From Cryptomeria japonica (lineage: Eukaryota; Streptophyta; Pinopsida; Cupressales; Cupressaceae), in NCBI RefSeq assembly GCF_030272615.1, contig NC_081406.1, positions 482,575,900-482,639,899 of the forward strand: DNA of 64,000 nt, read 5' to 3'. Position numbers and translations under genes: made by a program. The first letter of the stretch is position 1; each line of letters opens with the position of its first letter. Below are positions 10,124 to 20,122 of this stretch, piece by piece. Below the pieces are notes generated by a model. It saw nothing but the letters and a program-made list of their open reading frames with translations. It did no database searches and had not been told where the DNA came from.

Positions 10124-13100
10124 ATGAGACCAACTCTTTCGAACTTGGGTCGAACATCATGCTTAATTAGTACCCTTCCAGAATTAGATGATACAACTTT
10201 AGTTCAGGATGAGTTAGAGAATTTTCTAGGAAGGGCTAAGAATCTAGAGGCCAATTCCATGATGGATAAGATAGTTCACAGTGGTCTGGTTGAAGCCGCT
10301 ACTTTCCCAATTGCTTCTCCTTGCCCAAAATTAGTGTATGCATGCATGAGAAAATATGATGCTAGTAATAGGTGTATTAGGGCTAGTAATGGAGACATGT
10401 TAGTTGTGATTGACAGAGAAACATTAATGGCTGCGATTGGGATCCCTCACAAAGAGCCGTACAAAGATTGGTCCATAGGAACCTCATATGCATTTTTCTC
10501 TGAGAAGAAAAGTGTTTATCGGAGTGTCATTGCTAGAAATTTGCTCCTTAAAATGCAGAAGGGAGGTTCTAGGTTACCTAAACCCTTGACAAGGGAGCAT
10601 TTTATTACAGAAGTAAGGGATATTGTAATTCTTTTGAGCAGGCTTAAGGGGAATTCACATGCCTTCTATTGGGAAGACTAGATGTATTTTTACATTCAGG
10701 TGTTATTATCTGGCAAGAAATACCTTGATTGGGCGCAAGTAATTGTAGAGAGATTGCATGAAGGCTTGAGTAATTTTGTTGGAATAGCCAGTTTTCATAT
10801 GTCTTCCTACCTATTTTATATTTTAGCCTGCATTAGAGAATGGCCAGGATTATATCAAGAACCTTGGGTTGATGGAATGAAATTCTATGAGTTCTATCCA
10901 CACTTGCAGAGACAGAGGTATACATAAAACTTCTTGAGATGGAATGATGTCTTTGTAGGAAGATTAACTTTTGAACTGCAGGGAAATATGAATAAGAGAA
11001 TGTTCTGAAGCATTAAAATTGATTAGTACTTATGGGAGTTGTTTTATTCAATTTCCTAGGTTCACTTATAATAGAATTGGATGCTTTGAAGATGAACCTT
11101 TCAAATTGCCCAGATATACTCTTGATAGTTATGTACTCCTAGAAGTCTATCAATAGTTAGCTCATGTTGATAAGAATTTAGGGATGAAAAGTGAGTCTGG
11201 AGCAATTTTCCCAATTGAACTTGGATATTACAGCTGCAAAACTATCTCTGATGCATTGAATTTAGAAGTGGAGTTCAAGAAAATGAATCTGTAGCCTTAT
11301 GTTACTCGACAGGGATTTGACAGTAAAGGATATGCAATAAAACATCTGAATGTTGATGTGAAATTTTCACATATACCCCAGTTAGAAGACTATTGGGAAG
11401 ATTGTTGTGATGAATTTGAAGTCCAAAGAATATTATGGTCAAGGTTCACTTTACGACAAATCATTACTATGAAATTATCAATGAACATAGCAAGAGTACA
11501 TGAAGAGGAAGATGAAGATGTATTGGACCTGGAGTTCAATAAAAGAATTCATAAGCAACCTATTCCTGAAATTGACTGGGATAAGAGAGAAGAAGAAAAT
11601 ATCCAATCCAGAACCTTTAATGTTATAAGGAGAATAGAAAAGTGGTTAAGAAATCATAAATCTGGAATGAGACTGACCATTACCTCAATTGAGAAATTAG
11701 TTGAGCAACCTCATACTATTGCACAAACACTCGTTTCTTCCTCAAACATAGTTGTTGATATTGTAGGTGCTACTGATATGAAGAGTGAGAAGGTTCAAAC
11801 TAAGAGGATCAAGGAATCACTATTTGGCTCCTCATCAGTTCGAGTCACCCATTCTAGAGGTAAGAAGAAAAATAAAGAACCTACAAGAGAAGAAGCTATC
11901 ATAATTCTTGATAGTGAAGAAGCACAAGTAATTATGGGTGAACCAATAGCAGATATCCCTGCAACTCAAGATGCATATAAGCAAAAAGAACAACCTAAGG
12001 ATAATCCCAATTAGGTGACCACTTTGGCTATCATGGATTCATCAGAGTATCAGACACCGCCAGCAAAGAAATCTCCAAATGTTTCTAGATGGTTGGGAGT
12101 CTCAATCAGCTAGAAATTAAATGTGGTTCCTATTAGCATTCCAATAGAAGATATGGTGAGCAGATACCTCAAAAAAATGTCTAAGTCTAAGAGGCTAAAA
12201 GTAGAGGCCATGTTGGAGGTGGATGAGAATACAGGGCATTGGGTAGCTGAAATGGCTAAGCCAATTTCGGACAAAGATCTAGAAAATGCTACTGAGAAGG
12301 ACTTTTCCATTGAAAAGATTGATTTAGGAACTGCTTCCAAGGCTGCTGATGCAAAACATTTAGAGTCTTCCACTAAAAGGATGTTATCTAGAACATGGAA
12401 GGATGAGAAGGACAAGTGGGAACTGAAACAAAGAGTCTTCCACTAAAAGGATGTTATCTATAACATGGAAGGATGAGAAGGACAAGTGGGAACTGAAACA
12501 AGTTGTTAAACAGATGGCAGAATACATCAATGCCATACATCATCCCAGTCCGCAACCCCTATCACAAATTTCTCTGTGTTTTGATCCTAAATCGCCAATG
12601 AACCAAAATTTGTTGGATAAGGTTCAGAGGAATCGTATGATGGCGGAAACCTTCGATGAGTGGCTTGAATCCATAATTCAATAGGGAGCAGGGTATATTG
12701 CTAATCTGATCAGGGTATACATGGATGTTGTAACTATAACTCAGGAGCTTGAAACAGAGGTGACAACATGGGAAAAAGAAAGGAACAAATGGGCAGCAGT
12801 GTTGATTGAGATGAAAGATGTGCAAAAATATGGTGTTATGAAGTTTCTCGTTGAAAAGGCGGTGAAAGATTTGGATGACAAGATATTGTATGTGGCAAAA
12901 GAAAATATTGAATGGAGAAATTCAATCACTAAGAAAGGCCATGAAGAATCCATTAAGTTGTTGAAAGAATTGAAAGAACTCATTGTTGTAATGCAAAAAG
13001 ATTTGAAGTGAATTGATGTACAACTTCTTAAGGAAGGCGGACAAACCATCGAGTAGACAGTGGATATGGTGGAGAATTTCAAAGGAAAGATGAACCTAGT

Positions 13101-13314
13101 TAAAGAATCAAAATCTTTAACCAAAGATGACTTCTCCAGAGTTGCCAGAATTGAATCTATGTTGGTTGTCTATTCTGATCACTTGGAAATGCACAAAACT
13201 AAAGTTATGCAAGTGAGTATGGACAAAGAGGTTTGGAAGCAACACATCTTGCACATTGGGCTCCCACATTATCAGATTGTTCACAACTTTTCAGTGGCTC
13301 ATATGGAGTGGTGA
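10124..13314 (+). pseudogene. Giant uncharacterised transposon-borne ORF (about 1060 codons), degraded
   Basis: I do not recognise this protein. A coding track starts at ATG 10124. It crosses in-frame TAG 10679-10681 and TAA 10925-10927, shifts frame near 10995, passes TAG stops near 11151 and 11291, and continues through 12014 and 12446. A 70-bp tandem duplication then shifts it again, and it goes on with stops at 12682, 13009 and near 13054 to 13314. The N-terminal 400 residues are mixed and globular in character, with RETLMAAIGIP and hydrophobic segments around 10690-10860. Then comes an acidic stretch (HEEEDEDVLD), and the last 350 residues are K/E-rich and probably coiled coil. It is the only long coding unit in the 4.9-kb insertion. 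A gag-like role is possible, but no zinc knuckle or catalytic motif is visible. Confidence 0.6.
12363..12502 (+). repeat. 70-bp tandem duplication inside the giant ORF
   Basis: 12363-12432 and 12433-12502 are identical except for one G/T difference (CTAGAAC against CTATAAC). As 70 is not a multiple of three, the duplication shifts the frame and puts TAA at 12444-12446. Confidence 0.9.
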
Positions 13315-14113
13315 AATATAAGTGGCACAACACACCAATAAGACAAATCAAGAACCGTTTCCTGTTTTGCAATTATAGCTCTATTTACAGCTCTTGGCCA
13401 TTTTAGTTAATTTCAGTTACGAACGGTTGTTTCTTGAAGCTTTGTATTTAGCTATTAGGTCAGCTTAGTGGCTATAAATATTAGTAATGGATGTTTTGGT
13501 TGGAATCCATGAAATTTTGTAAAAATTGAGATAGTAGACTATTTTACTTGTTAATTTCAGTGAAATACTCCATCTTTGAATGCAATGGAATGTCTGATAC
13601 AACTTTTGAAACCTGTGCGTTTGAATATATAAAAGATTTCTGTTGGGATATTTATATGTTCATGTATTGGATTCTTTTCTCTGATTTTTATCTAATATCA
13701 AGTCTGTGAATCAATCTGATGAATGAAATTAGCTGAAAACATTTGAATATTCTGATTCCCCTTGTCCTGTGAGGCATGAGTGAGTATCAGTCAGAGTTCA
13801 AATATTTTGATCACTTTATATAGGTTAATCATCATTTGAAGTTTAATGTTTTGTTATGAATTCCGATAATCATTGTGAGGCGTTCATTTTGTGTTGACAA
13901 GTGAATGTTAAAGCCTTTCTTTGCTTTCTGGTTAAAAGTGAATTATATGAAAAAATTTGGTCAAAATTCATTGAATATCATATCGGGAGCTATACCCTTA
14001 TGCAAAGGGTAAATTAACATTATTTACCCAACTGTTGGTTTTCATTGGTTTCCTACTGGGCAAACATGAGTATTTGTTAATAAATTTTAGGAAATCCAAT
14101 TTGTTAACTAACA
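13315..14113. other. Non-coding 3' flank of the 4.9-kb insertion
   Basis: AT-rich, with no ORF of interest and no copy of the 5' flank that I can see. A short hairpin-like TACCCTTATGCAAAGGGTA lies near 13994. The segment ends in TAACA at the target-site junction. Confidence 0.5.
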
Positions 14114-15031
14114 AAAGTATTTGTTGATGATATCATTTTTGGAGGAGAAGATAAATTGTGCATGGAATTTGCTAACAACATGAAGAATGAATTTGAAATG
14201 TCCATGATTGGTGAGATGAGATTTTTCTTAGGTTTGCAGATTACTCAAACTGACAAAGGCATTTTTATCTATGAAACTATGTACCTGAGGGAATTGTTGA
14301 AGAAGTTTGGTATGGATAATTCCAAACCGGTAAGTAATCCTATGGTGACAAATGAGAAATTATCTATCAAGGATACTTCTACACCAGTAAATTTGACAAG
14401 GTATAAGTCTATGATTGGTGGTCTATTATATTTAACTTAGACTAGACTGGATATTATGAATGTAGTAAATATTGTTTCAAGATATCAAAGTAATCCTAAA
14501 GAAAATCATGAATGTGTAGTAAAGAGGATATTTTGGTATTTGCAAGGAACAACAAAATATGGCTTATGGTATTCAAAAAATGATGATTTCACTTTATGTG
14601 CATATACTGATTCAAACTGGGTAGGAGATAGTGTTGACAGGAAGAAAACTTCTAGTGGAGCTTTCTTTCTTGGAAAGAAATTGGTTTCATGGATCAGCAA
14701 AAAATAGTCATGCATTTCTTTATCTACTACAGAAGCTAAGTATGTTGCAGCAGCAACTAATTGCACTCAAGTCTTGTGGATGAAGCAAATGTTGAAGGAT
14801 ATCAAGGTAAATTGTAGTGAACCAATAGTTATCTACTATGATAACTCTGTAGCTATTGACATATCTAAGAATCTGGTATTTCACTTTAAGACTAAGCATA
14901 TATCAATAAAGTATAACTTTCTGAAGGATAAGGTAGGAGAAAAGGAAGTCAAATTGGTTTATGTGAACACTAAAGATCAAATTGCAGATAATTCACTAAA
15001 CCACTATCTAAGGAATCATTTGAGTATTTGA
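14114..15031 (+). pseudogene. Copia G reverse transcriptase C-terminal half and RNase H
   Basis: The frame resumes with VFVDDIIFGG, the RT catalytic motif, then FEMSMIGEMRFFLGLQ, the RT-RNase H connection, and a copia RNase H with YTDSNWVGD, SGAFFLG and IYYDNSVAIDISKN. It stays in one frame to 15031 with two TAG stops, at 14438-14440 and 14705-14707, both where the family has Gln (CAG to TAG). The usual copia C-terminus ending near HLSI is present. Confidence 0.85.
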
Positions 15032-15419
15032 TAGTCAGGTTAGGGGTTTCTACCCCTCCAACAGAGACTTGATTAATACAATTTGTCATCAGTCCGACAT
15101 GCATTATTAGAGATATTATTCATTTTGATACTGATGAGTGGTGCTACTACTCAGGAGGAGTAGTCAACTTTGAGATTCAGAGGTTTACATTCTTTCTTTG
15201 ATGTTTGTGTCATATTTCTGGCATTGATGTCAAAGGGGGAGAGATAGTGATGTGAAAAAAAAAATTAGAACTTTACAAAGATATCATTCACAAGGGGAGA
15301 GATATTGATATTCAGGAGATTGATGGTCGTCTTCCACATGGGGAGACTTGTTTGGCAATTTCTTTGGTACGTAGATGTTTTTCACATCTAGTGTTGCCAT
15401 CAATGCCAACGGGGAAGAT
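15032..15419 (+). other. Copia G 3' untranslated region with polypurine tract
   Basis: It contains GTCAAAGGGGGAGAGA near 15229 and AACGGGGAAGAT directly before the LTR at 15420. Both are purine tracts of the kind that prime plus-strand synthesis. No ORF. Confidence 0.6.
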
Positions 15420-16495
15420 TGTTAGGATTATGGAGGAATTGATTATGTGTTGCATTGATGTTTTGTCATTGATGTCAACACTAGCTGCTATGGTTGGTTA
15501 CCGACAAACATGTTTTGGTTACCGATAGAAGATCTAGTGTTACTTGTAGAAGAGATTATCTGTTGGACACTTGTGGCATGTTTGGATCAATGAAGTATGT
15601 TTGATTTTATGTGTTAGATATTCCTACAACATGTTTTGGTCAGTTGGTATTGACTTGGTAATCAGATGCTATCATACACTCTTGTAAACCCTTACCGGGA
15701 TTGGTTTAAGGTTTAACCGGTAGAGCTTTCACTAAGTAATCTTGACAGGATGAATAAGTGGTGTTGGTGTAGCTTCTACATCAACTTTAGGATGCTAAAT
15801 ATGTTCTCTGATGTGCTTCAACCAGGTGGAGACATCGCTTTGGCATGTGGACCCAGAATAGGTCTGGTAGGTGGCTGACCTAATTGGTGTAGGCCTTAGG
15901 GTTGGTATAAAATGATGAAAGATCTCATTGTAGATCATGGTATGGAATGAGAATAAGTGTCATGGTCTTGAAATGCAATATCATATGTGAAGAATATTTG
16001 ATCGATCATAGGTGATCAAATTAGGATTAAGGCCTCTGGTATTGATCTTAAGGGCTGTAATCAGGCATGGTAGATGCTGTCTTTGGTAGTTCATTATTAT
16101 GGATTGTTGTCCATTTATCTTGAGGTGGTTATAGCCTCTCTGTAGTCAGTGAGACTCTTTTGTAATGAGTAGTACACTCTAGGCAATGTTCCTTCCTGCA
16201 TGTGCAGGCCCCTCATTGTATCACATACTTTCTACAGAAGTATCATCTGACCATGGGTAGACTTCGCACCATGGTTTTTCCCTTTTTGGGTTTTCCACAT
16301 ACAAATCATGGTGTTATGTGGTATGGTTGCATTATGTTGATTATTTGTTTCATTGGTAAGTTTTATTGCTTACCGGTATCTATTTCTTCTTTATCGGTAC
16401 TTAATTTGGTTAAAGTTTATTAAGTGGATTAAATGGTATAATCTGTTAACAACTTATTCACCCCCCCTCTCGGTTGTTCACCGGTTATCCTAATA
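15420..16495 (+). repeat. Copia G 3' LTR
   Basis: It begins TGTTAGGAT and ends ATCCTAATA (a TAACA end mutated to TAATA), 1076 bp. It contains TCATTGATGTCAACAC at 15468, a TATAAAA box at 15906-15912, and the C-tract ATTCACCCCCCCTCTC near 16457. The 5 bp after it are GAGTA. The partner LTR lies outside the window. Confidence 0.75.
15906..15912 (+). promoter_or_regulatory. Likely TATA box of copia G LTR
   Basis: GGTATAAAATG lies about 490 bp into the LTR, a plausible U3/R position. No further support. Confidence 0.4.
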
Positions 16496-16596
16496 GAGTA
16501 GACACTGCAATTCATCAAAATCAGATCTTTAGATGCATAAAAATAACATCAAATAGGAAGGGATTTCACTTAGAATGACCCGAGTCATGGTGATAT

Positions 16597-16800
16597 TGTT
16601 TAACACACTTGGATACTAAGAGGGGGGTGAATCAGTACCTTCAAAACTTAAACCCTTTAGCACAATTCAATTTTTTTTAAACAAATCAACAACAATGAAA
16701 AATAAAGTAATGAACACCAATGCACAAGAGAACACCAGATTAATATTGAAAACCCAACAAGGGAAATGCATGTATTGTGTGTCAATTAAATTATCAAATA
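16597..16800 (-). repeat. LTR 3' end fragment, minus orientation
   Basis: The plus strand reads TGTTTAACACACTTGG then TAAGAGGGGGGTGAATCAG, the mirror of the C-tract box at the 3' end of the other copia LTRs here. It is followed by a sequence resembling, in reverse, 17830-17990. The upper boundary is not clear. Confidence 0.5.
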
Positions 16801-17820
16801 GTGTTATAGTCTGGAAGTAACGATATTATATTTTGTGTTTGTCTGGCTCTTGAAAATGAAGTGTTGAGTATTAGTTATGTTGTACTGGTATGATCTTGAT
16901 ATGAAGAAGTGAATGAAGGATTTGAGAATGTTGTTGGATGTTCATGGATCATCCTTGCGTGCTCCATAGATTGCTAGAAGGTTTTTTTGATGATGCATTG
17001 ATATTGAGATATGTGTCTTAGGGTGACTACTTTGATTTGACTAAATAGTGTTGCTACTTGGCATGCAGTGAACCTTTGGATGTCTTAGCTTGCTTAGGAG
17101 TTTATGCTGCATTGGTTTTGGGTCCTACCTTGGTATGTTGGGATCTACATTATATTTGTTTATCTAGAAGATATGTTTTGGGCTAGCTTGTAGTGTGATG
17201 CTTGGTGTATCTACACATGACCTTGTTTTCAACCTTTGGAAGATGATTGATAGCATGTGAACTTTTCCTACCTTCTTTCAAAGAAGTTTCAAGATGTTTT
17301 AGGTCCTCTTTATCTCTTGGATTAGACCTCTTTCACCACAATAATATTTTGGTGGCCAATTCGATAGGACCTATGCTTGTCCACTATTCTGACCAATGTA
17401 ATGGATGGTGCAATGAAGAAGATGGTATATAGAAGATTAAATTGATGTTTAAGGTGTGAGTGTGTGAGTGAGAGTGTGAATGTGTATGTGTGTGTTATGT
17501 GTTATGCCTACATGATTATATCATTTGCAAATGTTAGAAGTGAAAAATTTAGTGTGTGTTGATTGCAGTGGAGTTGGTCACTTGAGACAGAGATTCAAAG
17601 ATGACTTCATGTTTGGAGATTGTCAAAGGTAGTATTGCTAAAGGCCTACTTGTTGTTGATTCATATATTCTTTTTAACTTTATTTGGAGAAGTGTACCTT
17701 AGATTGCAAGCTTTGTATCTTGTCCAATGGTTATGTGCTCTAGCTTGCAAGTCCTTTAGGGAGTAGTGTTCTTCCTTGGATTTATCCAAAAACTATATTG
17801 TAATCATTTCATATATTGTG
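16801..17820. other. Unassigned, probably LTR interior; GT-rich microsatellite at 17452-17505
   Basis: No ORF with recognisable content. A degenerate GT/GAGT microsatellite occupies 17452-17505. The flanking inverted LTR ends suggest this is retrotransposon-derived. Confidence 0.4.
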
Positions 17821-17999
17821 AATTGAATCTCACCGTGGTCTTTATTTGTTTAGGTTTTCCATGTAAATTTGGTGTTCTCTTGTGAGTGGTGTTTCATTGT
17901 TATATCTTTCATTTCTACTGATAAGAGTAAGGTTAAATATTTTGTGGAATAAAGTTTAAGTATTGGCTAGACTGATTCACCCCCCCTAGTCCTAAGGCA
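17821..17999 (+). repeat. LTR 3' end fragment, plus orientation
   Basis: It contains GATTCACCCCCCCTAGTC and ends ..TAAGGCA at 17999. Its sequence is related to the reverse complement of 16600-16780, so the two form an inverted pair. It abuts the copia C coding remnant at 18000. Confidence 0.5.
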
Positions 18000-19344
18000 T
18001 GTTCAATAATCTTTAACTTTCCTTTACCAACAACCTTATTTTTTATGTTATAACCAATTAAAATATCTCCTTCATCATATCCTTTATAAGAGGAAAACAA
18101 CTCTTTGTGAGGATTCATATGGCCGAAGGTACCTGAATCAATAAGACAAGCATCATCACTAATAGTGCTAGCAAAAATAAACAAAGCATCATAACCATCA
18201 TTGGAGGAATTTTCCATGGAGGAATTAAAATTATTTGTCTTTAATTTATATTCCTTCTTCACATTCCCTCTTTTTCCACAATTCCAACACTTCACTCTAC
18301 TCTTTTTAGGGGTCTTTGATAATCCTTTAGAATTATTTTTATCCCCTTAATTTCCTTTCTCTTTGGAACTTCCTCACACATGCAAGGAATCCTGGGAGTC
18401 AACATTCATAGACTTTCTTCTCACCTCTTTTGAAACAAGTATGGCAATCAAGTTGTTCATCTTTGTCTCTACTACTAATTTCAACAATATGATTTTCCCA
18501 AGATCTAAAAAAAGATTAAAGAAACAAAAAACATTTATCTTTATGTTCTAATTTAACATCTATTGATGCAAGCTAACTTAGAATCATATTAAAAGCATCC
18601 AAATGATCTATAATAGATTCACCCTCTTTCATTTTCAAAGAATATAACCTTCTCTTGAGATGTAACTTACTGAACAAACTTAAGGTGAGTTGTTCGGAGT
18701 CTTTTGGGCTCTCTTTTGATGCAAATGGCTTATTATTACCGATTTTTGTTATCTACCTCATGTGGGCTGCTAGTTGTTTAATGTTCATATTTTTGGCAAT
18801 ATTTATTTCTTTTATAGGGTTTTGGGTCCCTTCAAAACTTGCCTTATGAGGTTTCTGGTGCGCTCAAAACCTATTGTAAGGGGTTTTGGGTACCCTTAAA
18901 ACTTGTTTGTTTCTTAAAAACTTACTGAACAAACATTTAGATTGATAAATGTCACCTATCCTCTTTCAAAAATTGTATTCAAAGTCTTTTTTGAATACAT
19001 TCAAGAGGATGCAATCAGTAAAACACAATTAAATGGTTCCTCATGCCTTCTTTTCTAGTTTATTCTAAGCACCCTTTGATAAAGTAGAGTCCTCTAGTTT
19101 CATTTCATGTGAAACCAATAACCACTAATCTATTTATTTCAAAACATCTTCCATCTTTAATTTCCGCATCTTGTAGCCAACCATTGAACTTATCAATATT
19201 TATGTAAAAAGTAGAACTCGTGGCTTTCAATCCTTTTATCAAATCTGCAAAACCACACAAGAAAATCTCCCACTGTAGAAAAAAGTCTTCAACTCTTAAA
19301 AAAAGGAGTCCCCCTCTCAACAAAACCATTAGCTCTAATACCAA
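18000..19344 (-). pseudogene. Copia C gag and start of protease, interrupted by a LINE stub
   Basis: The minus strand starts near 19220 with SSTFYINIDKFNG, a typical copia gag N-terminus. It continues in shifted frames with KLKMEDVL, then KCLFSKLHLKRRLYSLKM and GESIIDHLDAFNMIL (the UBN2-type gag core), a basic linker, and a zinc knuckle CWNCGKRGNVKKEYK in which the expected H and last C are V and Y. Protease follows with LIDSGTFGHM (intact DSG) near 18145. Coding ends abruptly at 18000. The pieces lie on both sides of the LINE insertion and join in frame when it is removed. Several stops and frameshifts; not functional. Confidence 0.75.
18680..18918 (+). mobile_element. 5'-truncated LINE stub (239 bp)
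   Basis: It is flanked by perfect 16-bp direct repeats AACTTACTGAACAAAC at 18664-18679 and 18919-18934. Copia gag reads through in frame when the insert and one repeat are removed. Its interior contains GGGTTTTGGGTCCCTTCAAAACTT, also seen at the 3' end of the full LINE near 35430. Long target duplication and 3'-end-only content are typical of target-primed reverse transcription. Confidence 0.8.
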
Positions 19345-19345
19345 A
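19331..19345 (-). other. Copia C primer-binding site
   Basis: The minus strand reads TTTGGTATTAGAGCT, close to the initiator-Met PBS TTGGTATCAGAGC, directly inside the TG that starts the adjacent LTR on the plus strand at 19346. Confidence 0.6.
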
Positions 19346-20122
19346 TGTTGAGAAAAAAGTAAAGAAATATTGCAATATTAACTTTCTTAAGTGATTAAAA
19401 ATCTAAAAATATTACCAAATCTAAAACTAAATTTAAAATGAACACATGATTGCACCATTCAACATAATATAAAATCAATCATATCAAGAGGTTCATCTCA
19501 TAGTGAAACAGTAAGTTGCAGCACCATGTTGATAGGATGTTTACAAGTTCAATTCTCCTCTACAGGCATGAGTCTCTTCTGATCAATAAACTTTGTGCAA
19601 GATTATTGACCTCTTTGCCTAGTCAGTGCACTGAAAGGATGAACATGGATGAAATCAAGCGAAAAGTCATGCCTCTCAGACTAGATCACAGTGGACATAA
19701 GTTAGTGCTTGAGGCATGATGATCTAGGGAGCACTACAATGAAGAGGCTACTAGTTACAGAGGATGCCAAGGTAGATTGGAGCGATAATGGTAAGACTCA
19801 ATGTAGTGGAGAGATAAGGTGGTGCATGAGCATGAAGAGATAAGGAGAATGGAGGTATAAGGTGGATGGAGGGATAAGGAGTCTATGAACAAAAAAAGTT
19901 GCAAGAGCCACATCTAGGAGGTGTTAAGGCCTCAATAGGATTGTAACCATAGGGATGAGGTCCGCCATTGTGACCTTACTAGTTCAAAGATCTAGTCAAA
20001 AGAGATAAGAACCCATTAATAGATAAAAAAAAAACAATCATACCAAAAGAGATACTAGCTTTATGTGGAGAAACTATTTTTTAAAACAACTCCATAAGAG
20101 AATGAGATGACTATATTATTAA
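19346..20122 (-). repeat. Copia C 5' LTR, partial
   Basis: It begins next to the PBS with TGTTGAG. It is cut at 20122 by the D2 LTR, so the other end is not visible. It lacks the C-tract box of the other families. No coding content. Confidence 0.45.

Larger units (their letters stand above)
9198..14113 (+). mobile_element. 4.9-kb unclassified insertion carrying one giant unknown ORF
   Basis: The insertion interrupts copia RT precisely. It begins TGTTACCCC and ends AACTAACA, giving TG...CA ends within a 5-bp TGTTA/TAACA inverted repeat. The flanking 5 bp are GAAGT (9193-9197) and AAAGT (14114-14118), a target duplication with one mismatch. Removing the insert restores the copia frame across GAA-GTA-TTT. 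I find no direct terminal repeats, PBS, polypurine tract, reverse transcriptase, integrase or transposase. Ends and duplication size suggest mobilisation by an LTR-type integrase. Identity unknown. Confidence 0.7.
8768..16495 (+). mobile_element. Ty1/copia element G, 5' end removed by gypsy and middle split by a 4.9-kb insertion
   Basis: Copia RT begins at 8768 directly next to the gypsy LTR, stops at 9197, resumes at 14114, continues through RNase H to 15031, and is followed by a 3' untranslated region and a 3' LTR (15420-16495). The gag, protease and integrase halves are outside the window, beyond the gypsy element. The split falls in the codon just before the FVDD motif of RT. Confidence 0.8.

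Noticed and set aside
9198-14113. Ordinary LTR retrotransposon
   Set aside because: The two ends do not match each other as direct repeats as far as I can see, and there is no PBS or polypurine tract. I left it unclassified.
17452-17505. CRISPR-like or satellite array
   Set aside because: It is a degenerate GT microsatellite with no unit or spacer structure. No CRISPR is expected in a plant genome.
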